This document shows, one piece after another, positions 1 through 12,300 of a stretch of 24,127 nucleotides of DNA (positions within the stretch are counted from its first letter, which is position 1; every line of letters begins with the position of its first letter). The stretch is from Reticulitermes lucifugus (Eukaryota; Arthropoda; Insecta; Blattodea; Rhinotermitidae): contig JAKCWW010007280.1 of assembly GCA_026260175.1 (NCBI GenBank), forward strand, positions 4,440 through 28,566, written 5' to 3'. Below the pieces are notes generated by a model, which ran no database searches, had not been told where the DNA came from, and saw only the letters and a list, made by a program, of their open reading frames with translations. The position numbers were made by a program, and so were the translations under genes.

Positions 1-204
1 AAGAAACCTCTGAAAAGAGGCCCTATGCTCCGCAAGGAGCGACAGGAGGAAAACTAACTAAAACTATGTTCTTACAGATTCCTTTAATGAACAAAAGGAA
101 CAGAATATATAACAATTAACACAGAGCTTAGGATAAAGTGACAATCCTGGAAAAAGAACTTATGATTCTGCCACCACATGAACACAAAATGTGAAGACAC
201 TCAC
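1..204. other. SCYL1 intron 13 and window edge
   Basis: This is intronic on the minus strand after the exon 13 donor. At the far left, a pyrimidine-rich tract followed by AG at about 10-11 (minus strand CCTCTTTTCAG) could be the acceptor of exon 14, but only about nine coding bases would be in the window, so it cannot be confirmed. Nothing else is recognised. Confidence 0.4.
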
Positions 205-347
205 CTCCATATCACCCCAGTTCTCTGTGTCCCATGTGTCATCATAGTCAGACACGGAGTCAGCCCCTTTACTCTCTTCCTGCTCCAATGATGTCATCGA
301 TGTCACACTTGATGTTGTTGTGGAAATGCTGCTGCTAGAAGGTTGTT
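205..347 (-). CDS. SCYL1: SCYL1 exon 13, residues 606-653, last visible exon
   Basis: It encodes [20 protein letters not shown], then an acidic stretch with the tryptophan-rich motif [12 protein letters not shown]. Alternating acidic residues and tryptophans are typical of the linker before the basic C-terminal tail of SCYL1. The acceptor is ATGTTGGCAG|AACAAC and the donor GAG|GTGAGT, phase 0 at its end. It is joined to exon 12 across a 3.0 kb intron with matching phase. A small unrecognised exon could still lie in that intron. Confidence 0.85.
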
Positions 348-3300
348 CTGCCAACATTACAATGCAATTTATACACAACCAACTCTCACAAAACCTGTTC
401 ATATGACTCAGAAAATTATTCAACTTTAGTGCCATCTGCATGGGTGCACATCTCAAATACACAGTTTTGGAGAATGAACAAAATAATGGGCTTTTTACAC
501 AATGCACTCACAGCTAGCTGTTCCAATGGCTGTGCAACTTAAATCAACCAATGTAAATATCATATTCACTTGAATGCAAGACCAGGTTTCTTCCTTAAAT
601 TTGGTGCTTAAATATTTGAGGTTGTCTTCAAGTCATATGTGAAGAACCAAACCAGACCGCTCTGAACCAGAACATGTGGAGCCAAACGAAGACCTGCATC
701 GCCAAATTGTCATGTGTAAACAAAAGAGAGAACAGAGCAGGACTGAAGTTAAGTGACACAATCTTCTGTTTTTGTACTTTGTCCATCGTCTAATTTTTGA
801 AAGAAGCACTACATTTTGAAAGCCAGCCCTGTTTCCGTCTTCAGGCACAGAAGCACCTAACCTGTGAACACCTTAGATCGAGCTAGTCTCAGTCACTGAG
901 CGCCACAGAAATAGCACACCTACTAAGATATGCACATGAGAACAGATCTAGTCCAAGGGCAGTAACAGGAAAATGGCTATTGAAAAATTAAAAATTAACT
1001 ACAATACTCAAAAATATAACCTGGACCAAGCCACAAATCAAAAACCACAAAAAAGGCCATTATCTCAGACTGATCAGACCACAGGCATAACATAAAAATC
1101 CAGAACACACATATTTAAAATTCTTAACATCACTAACATCATATGATGAGAAAACTGAGAACCTTCATGGGTTCAAGTAAGTTTATAAACCAAGAAATAA
1201 AAATGTATTATTTAGTCAGTATGGATCNTAANGGCANGGCAGCACATCTCACCANAAGTGACTGTGAAGTGTTTNAACAAGTGCTGTATATCCAATGCAA
1301 TGGGTGGGACTGACGATGGTTATGTTGTGGAATGGCAGTGAAGAGGGTGGGGATGTTAGGAGCGAGTGTGAGGAACATGAAGGCACTGACTGTGAAGATG
1401 CAGACAGTGACACTGATTGGTAAAGGCAGATAGTATCTGACATGCTTTGTGTATTAAGTGTATGAGCTCAATAGTAAAATATTTTTTTTAGAAGACATTT
1501 TATTCTTGGGGGTTGTCCTAGATTTGTATAAATATATTTTCCCTTGGCAGACATGTTTTATTTCAGGGGTCGTCTTAGATTAGAGTTGCCTTGCATTCGC
1601 GTAAATATTAAAATGTATGGTATGGTATGGTATGTGTTTATAGCTCATCTGCCATACTGTTTGGGACTGAATTCTGAGATCAAAATACACTTCCAATTTA
1701 ACCACCACTATTCATGCCACTAGCAACAGAGAAGACATTTCCTTACCAATTAACTGTGTTGTGCAACCCTCATAGTGGGAATGCCAGATCCGACTACAAT
1801 GCAGTTTCACTCGATGAAATGGTGTCATTGGCCCAATTCTGATTATCGTACAGTACATGAAAATATTACCACTTTGTTCTCACACCAGCTCCTCCAGTAA
1901 ATATTTTCAAATGGTATGCGACATCATGTCCACCCATCCTTGCAGCAGGGATAAGACTTGTTCCTTCCATATACCTCCCACACATTTCCCCACTTTCCAG
2001 CACTGCAAAGCTAAGTCCCAAACTGTATCTGCCAGTTTGAGTGTGACTGTTTACAGCATAGTGATGATCTAGCATCTATGGCTCCTAGCAGAGTGGGAGG
2101 AATGTGTGCACACTGCAGATTTGGCATAATTATGTATAACATGACTGGTGACATGCTGTGCTTGAAGCCTGGAAAAGATTTCAGAAGGAATGACACCTTC
2201 CTTCATGAGAAATTTGATAATTATATGCTGCGCAACACTGTTGGGTACTGCTTGCACTGCCAACTTGATTGCACCTGATAGTTGAGGTGGAGAGGGACCC
2301 AACTAGTATGGATTGCAAGTTTAAACATGTCATAACTTGTCAGCGCAAGCACATTCATACAAGTTGATTTGTGCTCGAGGGGGAACGAAATTCTCGTTTA
2401 AATTTGAACAACCCAGTACAAAGGTGATATCCTAACAAAATATGAAATCAGGCCACTGACACCATATTTCTGAAATACAAGCGGAAAGTCACAAAGCACA
2501 ATTCTTCTGCCATTCAACCACAGAGGAAAAGATCTGCTATTAAAAACAATGAAGGGGGCAACGCTGTAGGAGGTTTCGTGATACATAAATGATGAACATT
2601 CCAGTGAATGAAGCTGTGTCAGCAAGTCCGATCACTCACTGGATCATTCTGCCTAACAAAATTTAATGGAAGTGTGGATTGGCTCCCTACACTTTCAACA
2701 CAGCACCAAGCATTTGGTGTTTTGTGAATGACCAAGAAATATGACCCAGATCATGTAATGGACAGCAGTGGAGTCCTCCAAGAACGTGCCAAGAAATCAT
2801 GACTACAACAGGTGCACAGAAAATATTTCAGGATTTTTAAGAAGCAGGTATGGTACGTTTGTCTCTTACTCATTTCTTTACATGTTCGTTACTATCAATC
2901 TGAAATTTTTAATAAATTTTGATGTAAGAAAATTTCACTATAACAAAGACAATTTCATTTCACCAAGATTTCACTGTGTCTTTAGTTGAGAACAGAATAC
3001 ATCATCAGAAGCAAGAGGATCAAGTCTAGTAAACCAGCGTAATCATCACAGCCATCACACAATTTTAAAGGGAGATTGCACACACAGGCCAAGAACTTTG
3101 AATAACACAGTATACAGTTACAACAAACAGTGCCCAGGCAACTGGGCGTGCTCATTGTTGCTAGCAACTCACATTATCACACTGGCCACAGTAACAGTAG
3201 GGAGTGAAGGAATAAACAAAAAAAATTAGAGCAAACACTACCTGCAGAACCAAACTTCCTCAGGCCCTCGCTAAAAAGTGGCATTAGCAGACTAGACATG

Positions 3301-6300
3301 GTAAAACTCAAAAGTGTGTGAATAACAAACAGTACCGAGAGAGCCAGGCTTGCTCAGTGTCCTGCTGGTCACCGGCGTTATTGACTTGACTGTGTCAGAT
3401 TGACTGCGGTAAAATTTAGAAGTGACTGCAGTCACAGCCCAACCTGCCCACGTGGCAGCAGCGTTTGACAAGCTTGGTGTGGACGTGTGGACATCAGCCT
3501 CTGCAACAACAATCACATAGTATTCATCTTATGTCAATGTCACAAATAATGGCAACCCACTGTTGCAACAGGCACCACCCACACAAGATGCAGTTCTAAC
3601 ATAACATAACATAACATAACTGCACCACCATGGAATACACTCATCACCTATCTACATGGAGCAGAATCCTTAAGAAGCCAATAGCCACTCAGGCGCTCAA
3701 GAAATTTCAAGCTTTCCATGAAGCCTGATCATTTGTAACCATAAACACCACCACTGACCCAGACAAAGTGAGTTACGCTCACATTTCCTTCACTTTCACA
3801 TCCAACTTGTAAGGTCGTACTGCTGTGTCTGTGTTCTCAGTCACAACTAAAGTTTTGGTTCCTTCTGGATTGGTACGAACATGAACATCCATAATTCCAC
3901 TATGCTCTGTGAAAAGCGAAGTGTTCTATGGCCACCTTATTGAGAAAATTGCAATTACATTACTGAATGGGCACTAACGACAAAATCACAGCCCACGATG
4001 TGTTCGATAGCAAATGCAGTAATAAGGCAAATGCTGGTCACCCTCACCTTATACTCAGTTTTACTTGTAAGTCCCAGGCTCACTCAGTGTACTTTATTCT
4101 CCTGCACTTACCCATTGATTCTCTCAAGGTGGGATCCTCTGACACTTTTTCAAGCTTTCCCAGGTATCCCTTGATGGCCCTGAACACATTATCACGCACA
4201 GACTTCTCTGGGTCAACTGTGAGCTGGCACAGCGCGGGCAGAATGCGTACTGCAACCTCAGACAGAAGAAAATACTGCTGTGTGGCGGCTAGTGCTAACA
4301 CACCTAAACAAAAAACAGCAGTGACAGACTCCACACACAGCATGGGATAACACCACTAACCAAGTGCCTGGCAAAGGGTTCTTATTGAGACAGCATACTG
4401 AATCATATCCTATTCTCCAGTATCCATTTAAATTTTGTTCCCAACTATAAATTGGTCTCCTGTCATTCAGCATACTGTATGCACTTCCCCATTTCCGCAG
4501 TATTGCTACATGCCTAATTCAACTCTCAATTTTCATTTTTTCACTTCTCTTCATTCACTTACCTTTTCCAGTACTTTGTTCACGGACACCCTCAATGTAC
4601 ACTCTCTCCACAAAACAACAGACTGAATTAATGTAAAATTTAGAATAAACAAAAACACTTTTTATGAAAGTAAGGAAGGCAGTTCTGCTGAAATTTCATG
4701 AAGCCATATTTAATGCTTCCCTGGGCAGAAAACAAGTGCTGAGAAAAAAATTACATACAGAAAAATTAATATTCAAAGAGAACCTTAAATAAATGGGCAC
4801 TTCACTATATGTGGATCAGGATACTAGACAATAATAAAGAGCCAAAAATGCAGAACAGAAATGGAGGTGTTATCTTAGGGGAGTGGCTGAATACTAGTGC
4901 AGATATACAGACAGCTGGTATTAACAAAAGAACAAGACATGACTGGCTCTTGAACACACCCAGCTTCAGGGGTTCTGTCCCTGGTGGTAAAGTAGGCAAC
5001 ATGTGAAGCCAACTCCCCCACCTCCATTCAGTGAAAAGGTTAAGAATGAGTGCAGCTCTAGTTCTATACCGCACAAACCTCTATGGCATGCACACGGGCA
5101 ATTTTATTGCAACAAACAAAGAGGAGGAAGGAGTACAGAAATGGCAGAAAGATGAGTTCTAACAAACTAGAATTTGAAGCTAAGTGGGCTGACTTACCAG
5201 CACTGCGGGCAGGAGGGAATGGGTCCCGCATGGCACGGATGAATGCAGAGATAAGCACCTTCTGTCGTATCTGGGGATGGAGGTGCTGGGCAATCTTGCC
5301 AAGACATACAGTAGTATTGGTCCTTATGCCACCCTGCAAACAAAATGCAAAATGTTATCAACCGTCTAACACACCTGGCACCCCATTTGTAATATGCTGC
5401 TCCTCACCTGGTCATCCTTGGACTGCAGCCTGGCAAAGTGGCGCATAACCTCCACATTCAGGTTATTGTAGTTGAGCTTGGGAGCAAGGTGAATCACAGA
5501 CTGCAACACACATAAATGTTAGGACCATGTGGCTTGCCAGTAAGACACTCATTATTACTGAAAAGCCCATTTACCTTGACCGTCTGCTCTCGAATGGTTG
5601 GGTTCGTGTCCATAAAGCCATGTGCTACATGGGGGAAGATCTGGTCATTTACTGTAGCTGCCTGCAAATGTCCTGCCAACAGTCACATGAAATATGCCAA
5701 TTTTACACACTATACTGTAAATGTCTGTTTACTAACCTGGCGTAAGGTAGTAGTTCCCACCTGCTGTATGAACCACAGTATTTTACCTCAAGTTTAACCA
5801 CTATGAGATATACTGGAACTTGGATTATTGAGCAACTTAAATGAAAACAAGATAGGCAATATATATATATATATATATATATATAACATAACATTCAGGC
5901 GTGTTCGCATTACCACTGTTGCAGTGGAAACACAACAATGCATTCTATGAGATCTATGCTCTTCTGGGATAATACGCAGTGACGATTGGTGATCCTTTAC
6001 CACTTGACCCTGTGTAATATCCCAGAAGAACACAGATCTCATGAACATCGTGGCAGAAGCCTGAAATCACAAATGCATTCCATGTGTGCTGCTGAGTTAC
6101 GCGTCACTGTCATCTATATAAAAATAATGAGTGTTGCACAACAATGCTTTTAAGGCAAATTTATGTTGCCGTCAACAATAAAACGTACGTAGGTCTTCAT
6201 GTAAAGTGCCTGATGCTGCACTGAAACAAAAGGACGTCCATTTGCCCATGGTTTTCTTTATATGTACAATTTGGCTACAGATCATAATGAGAGATAATTT

Positions 6301-9300
6301 GTTGCACAGTGTCTCAGTTTTTGTGTCGCTGTAAAACATTTTAGGAGATCAGAAGAAATTCATCAATTATGAAGGAATAAGTATTAAACATTATGAGTGT
6401 ATATGCGTATTCTTGCCTTAGTTATCCAGCACGTCAATCACATCTTTTCTGTGCCACATTATGTCATCTGTGGCCTGTCTGGCTATACCATATTTTTCCA
6501 CATTATCTCATGAACAGCAGGATTTTCATAAAAAATTTAATGAATATAAAATGTGTGTTTTCATTTTCTCTACCACGTTTGTCTGAAACATTTCACATTC
6601 TAAGCAGAATTCAGCAAGATATTATCATAAACGTACTTAGGTCTTCATGTTAATTGTTCTACTTGTCATATTTTAACGAAACTTGAATTTTTGACAGATT
6701 TTTTAAAAATCCTCAAATATCAAATTTCATGAAAAGCCATACAGTGGAAGCTGAGATGTTCCATGCGGACAGACAGAAAGATAGACAGACAGATGGACGG
6801 ACAGACATGACAAAGCTAATAGATGCTTTTCGCAATTTTGCAAATGTGCCTAAAAATTATACAGAAACAGTGAAACCTACTGTTCATAAACTGTGGTGTT
6901 ATGTCAACCCAGCTGATATGTTACTAGCATGAAGATTACTGTGTAACAGGATGTGACAATGCGTAGTCTGGTAGCTAGTTACCATTTTAGAGAACTCTGC
7001 TGTCACTATCTTCTACCCTGAAGATAAAAGTAGCATGTTCCTCTTAAATGGTAACTAGCTACCTAAATACACCACATGACAATATTCTTCATAGTATTTT
7101 CACAGATACTAGCACTATCTGTGACACTACTTCAACTTAGCATTTAACCTTACATTACAATGAACAAGGACAGAATATGATCATTCTGTCAAGTCTGTGT
7201 ATTCTGCCCTGAAAACCTAATGAATGTGAATATGCAAGTACTGTTTTCAACATAATTGTAGACTTGTGAGAGACGTTTCTAACATAACTGTATATATGTA
7301 AATACCGTTTTAACACAGTCACACAATACATGTGAAAAGCACTGACCTATGAAGTGCTCAAGCTGCTGCAGAAGTCGTATCCGCGTGGCTCTGTCGGTGG
7401 ACGTAAACAATTTCACGACACATGGCACTATCTTGCTCTGGTAATCGGGTTCATCTAGTAGCCGACCAAGCTGTAACAGTGCAAGCAGAGTGATGGCCAA
7501 ACTGTGCAGCAACATACACTTAATCCCAACTTTGGAATTAATTACAATAATAAAACTATGCCACATTCAGAATTTAAAGCCAACAGTAGTTTTCATGGTA
7601 ACGTGAACTGGAGACTGATCTGGTACATAAATGTATGGTGGAAGTTGAGCTATGCATATAACTTAAAATGATATTCCACCTTGAACATAGGCATGAGGAC
7701 AACAGACCCTGCATCCCCATACTCAAACGCAGTGATAAGCTGTGGTAGAATCTTGTGGCGGCAAACATTCTCAGGGAAGTTGTCCAGCTGAGGTGTAATG
7801 GCACTAAAAAATCGGTTTTTCTCTCCTTTATCCTTAATCTGGATTTCCTCAAGAAAAAGGAGAGTATCAACCAAGTCATTCTTGAAGTAGCCCCCCAGCT
7901 TACGGCAGCGTGTGATAACATCTGCAGGGTTTGGTCGGGATGATGGGTTTGCTCCCACTAACTCACAGTACACTGCACTCAGCTGCTTGGGGATCTGCAA
8001 CAGTGTGGGGACATTCCTGGCATAAGCAGCGCTGTCAACAGTAATCGTACTTTGTGCTTTTGGTAGTTACATTCACAATAACACAAAATCTGGAAGTAAT
8101 AAAACTATATGAAATGGGACGTTATAATGAGGACCATTACATTTTCCAAATCCTTCAAAGCAGTTTGTTGAGGAAGCTGACCACTGAATACTTCCCAGAT
8201 CAGGCAGCCAAGGCCCCACATGTCTGTGGAACTGAAAGAAAGACAAAGGACAAAGTTTCATAAGCTGCATATTTGAAACTCTGATTTTTGAAACATTTAA
8301 CACCTTTGAACAATTTTTTGATCTGTCACCCTTTAAAACAAGTTACGCTTTCTGTTGGTGTCTACATAACACATAGACCGTTATGACTTCACACACATGA
8401 ACAGTTCATAACACTGGCAAATTGCACTTTTTCAATAGTATTAGCCAAACTGCAACTGCCTCGGCAGTGGAAGGAGTCAATCATTGTACCTATTTATAAG
8501 GCTGATAGAAACAGACTGTAGTAATTATTGAGGCATATCACTGTTACCAGATGCATACAAAATTTTATCCAACATCCTTCTGTCAAGTTCATCCCCATAT
8601 GCAGACAAAATTATTGGGACAATCAGTGTGGATTTTGATGTAATATATCAACTACTGATCATAAATACTGCATTCGTCAAGAGAAAAAATGGGAATACAA
8701 TGGGGCAGTACATCAGCTATTTATAGACTTCAAGAAAGCTTATGATTCAGTTAGGAGGGAGGTTTTGTATAATATTCTCGTTGAGTTTGGTATGCCCATG
8801 ACACTAGTAAGGCTAATAAAAATGTGTCTAAATGAAACCTATAACAGTGTTCAGGTAGGCAACATTTGTCTGACATATTTCGTATTAAGAAAGGTTTTGA
8901 AACAAGAATATGCCACCATTGCTTTTCAACTTTGCTTTAGAATATGCCATTAAGAGTGTTAAGGCAAACAAGGAAGGTACACTTCAGCATCTGGTTTACG
9001 CTGATGATATTATATTGGGAGGAGGCATACATACTGTGAATAAAAAACACAGAAGCTTTATTTTTCCCTAGTAAGGAGATTGGTCTAGAAGTAAATGCTG
9101 AGAAAACTAAGTACATGGTCATGTCTCGTGAACAGAATGCAGGACAAACTTACAACATAAAGATAGATAGTAAATCCTTTAAAAGAGTGGAACATTTCAA
9201 ATATTTGGGAACAAGCCTAACAGTTCAAAATTCCATTCATTAAAAAATTAAGAGCAGGTTGAACTCAGGAAATGCTTGCTACCATTTGGAACAGAATCTT

Positions 9301-12300
9301 TTGTCTTTCAGTTTGCTATACAAAAATATAAAGATTAAAATATACAGAACTGTAATTTTGCCTGCTGTTTTGTATGCACGTGAAAAACTTGGTCTCACAT
9401 TGAGGGTTAACATAGGCTGAGGGTGTTCGAGAATAGGGTGCTGAGGGGGATATTTGGGACTAACAGGGACGACGGGAGTGGAGAAGACTACATAACAAGG
9501 AGCTTTATGATCTGTACTCATCACCAAACATTATTCGGGTGATCAAATCAAGATGAGATGGGCAGGGTACATAGCACATATGGGGGAGAGGAGAGGTGCA
9601 TACAGAGTTTTGTTGGGGAAAACAGAGAGAAAGAGACCACTTGAAAGACTTAGGCATAGATGGGATGATAATATTAAAATCAGTCTTTAAGAGGTGGTGT
9701 GGGGAGGCATGGACTGGAGTGCTCTGCCTCAGGACAGGGACAGGTGGAGGGTGCTTGGGAATGCAGTTAAGAACCTCCAGGTTCAATAAAATGCAGGAAA
9801 TTTCTTGACTAGCTGAGGACCTGTTAGCTTCTAAAGAAGGACTCTGCTCCATGGAGTTAGTTACTCAATTAGTTAGTTAGTTGGTTTGTTTGTTGTTGCT
9901 TTTGTCATCGTCATCCTTATTTTTGTTGTTGTTGTTGCTGCTGCTTTCAGTTGTGACATGGACATCAGGCCAACAACACAGTGATAAGAATTTCTGACAA
10001 CCACACAACCAGGGATCTCTTTCATACTAAGAATTTAACAAATGGCACAACGTGTGTGTGTGTGTGTGTGTGTGTGTAATTTCTTTTTCAGACTCAAGGT
10101 CTCACAGCTGTAATTATGATGACTAACATTTGACTGTGCGATCTGGCAGAAGCAGAACAACATTTCAGAAGACCCCCCTGCTCCATAATCAGGGTAGATC
10201 AACAAGGGCAGAGACTCCACCCTTATTTACCTTTCTGGTTGATTGGTTGGTGCATGGCTTATTCATCTACCATGAAGATGGACGCAGCAACATCCTCTGA
10301 ATCACTAGTAACTTCTACCACATTAAAGTGCCACATTCCAAAAGACAGAAACCTTGATAATTTGGTTTTGTTCAAGATAACATAGACTTATATCATAAGA
10401 TTAAAAATTAAAGATCTCTTCTTCTTGATTCACACAATACTTTCTCAACTAAACACATTATACTCTTCTACTGGATGGAGGAGGAATCGTGTAATACTTC
10501 AGTTAACTACATAAAGCAGCTTAGCAAACCTACAGAAATCTTTTTTTGGTACAGCTGGCCACCAGATCCAGAACACACAAACCTGAGACTTGTGAAGACA
10601 AAGTTAACTGCCAACTAGCATTCTGATTGTAATCAACAATTACACATTACAGCATTTAACTACATTTCGCAAAGACATGCACTTTCTTTAGTTTAAACAG
10701 TTCCCATGCCACAAGTCAGCACCAAAATTATACCCCCACTAAAAACACGAGTTGGTACCATCAACAAGACACACTAAATCATACAGTTCTGCCTTAAACA
10801 TGTTCTGTACAGAAACATCACACTACTGAACCATTTATGTTATCCCAATATTGAAAACAACTCCACGTTATACAGTCTCTGATATGACCTTGATAATTCG
10901 TACCCTGTACTCTGAACTACATACTCTATAAAACTTTATGGTTACAATTTATGCTCATCATTATTACCTTTCAAGCCAAATGACTACATATTCTTGAATT
11001 ATAAAGGTCAGCCAGTGTGACTCAGGAACAACCCACCAACATCCACCATTCAGAGAACCCTGTCAATATTTAATCCAGGTAGAGTATAAGCTACTTTATA
11101 AAGCACATTTGGGACCAAAGGGTTGCTACATATCGCAGTTTTCTGGGCATTTTAATGTTCTACCCAACATGTATTTTCACATACTGAGCAACCCCATGGA
11201 CCAACTTAACCCTTTAATTTGTTGATGTCCTGTCCCATTTTCCCTGCTGCACTTTCTATTCCCTTTCTGTCTCTACTTATGTGACAGTGTCCAAGACATA
11301 CATTTTGCAGTTGCTATCGTAACTTTTTTGTTTACACTAATTATCCAGAAAAACTTTTACTTTCTGAACTCTTGGAATCAGTTCCGGGTGCTGCTGGCAG
11401 ACGGAATAGTAAAATGTATTGGACCTCTGTAAATTTCCAGTTAACAGAGCTTTTGAGATCATCCACTGCCAGATGAACCAGCTTTTTCTGAACTTCCCAA
11501 ACACACCTCTACAACATTACTATAATGCCAACATCCTCTGCAGGGTAGTGCTGATGCTAGTAATGGCACACAATATCAGATTCTAATTTATGACTCCAGT
11601 CCCTACCACTTTGTGATGAGCCTCTGTTTGCTGGGGTCGGACTTCTCAGGAGGGTCATACTTCTCCAGTGCAGGCAGGATCTTGATTGGAAGGCCTGTGC
11701 CCTCACTGGCCCCTGCCATGTACTCCACTCCTCCCAACTTCCATTCTCCAGCTGCATTGACGAACACAGATGACAGGCACACACTGTTATGTCGCAGGTT
11801 GCCATCATTGTTCAGGAAGCTGAGAGCCCGCTACAAACAATAAGTTTAGTGACATTCACGTAAAGTGGAAATTATATGAACACAAGCATTCCTTCTGGCC
11901 TCGATCTACATCACTCCTAAAAATGGCAGACAGACAAAATGATGTGACTACTTACAGTGATCTGGAATATACCCCACGCAATATACAATTCCCGTTGGTG
12001 TCCTTCCTTAGACAACTTCCTTAAGTGGGTTTCCAGAGGCTCTACATACTCTGTTGCCAAGTATAAGACTTTTTCAGACTGAAAGTACACAAAAGAAATA
12101 TGAAGAAATGTAAACACAAAATTATACATTACATCACAGCAAACTTGGCTAATTTCTTACTTCTAAGCTGTCTAGATATGTGAGAATGCTTGGATGTCGC
12201 AGCGTCTTCAACCTCTTGATGGCAGTTTTCGCAACATCAAATTGTGTTTCACTGCCACTCTTTATATCAAAAACAAACACAGACACTTCTTCTCCAGTTC

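Larger units (their letters stand above)
348..3335. other. SCYL1 intron 12 (3.0 kb)
   Basis: It holds a pogo/Tigger-like transposon relic (1216-1608), a (TATGG)n run (1616-1634), five isolated n calls (1228, 1232, 1237, 1255, 1275) and a weak duplicate of the exon 12 3' end (about 3111-3170). The rest, including 1640-3000, shows open frames on both strands of 60-77 codons but no recognisable domain, codon bias or consistent splicing. Confidence 0.6.
5673..7346. other. SCYL1 intron 7 (1.7 kb), repeat-rich
   Basis: It holds an (AT)n run (5859-5885), a foldback repeat (5946-6043), a pair of 25-bp direct repeats about 448 bp apart (6181-6205 and 6629-6653), a GACA-type microsatellite (6767-6808) and an 18-bp perfect inverted repeat (6970-6987 with 7046-7063). 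No coding exon is recognised. Confidence 0.65.
8232..11606. other. SCYL1 intron 4 (3.4 kb)
   Basis: It contains the plus-strand LINE fragment (8430-9885), a low-complexity TTG/CTG stretch (about 9885-9950) and a (GT)n run (10052-10077). From 10080 to 11606 I see AT-rich sequence with no domain, no RNA gene and no convincing repeat structure. Confidence 0.6.

Noticed and set aside
3597..3620. CRISPR-like or regulatory array
   Set aside because: It is a simple pentanucleotide microsatellite in a eukaryotic intron.
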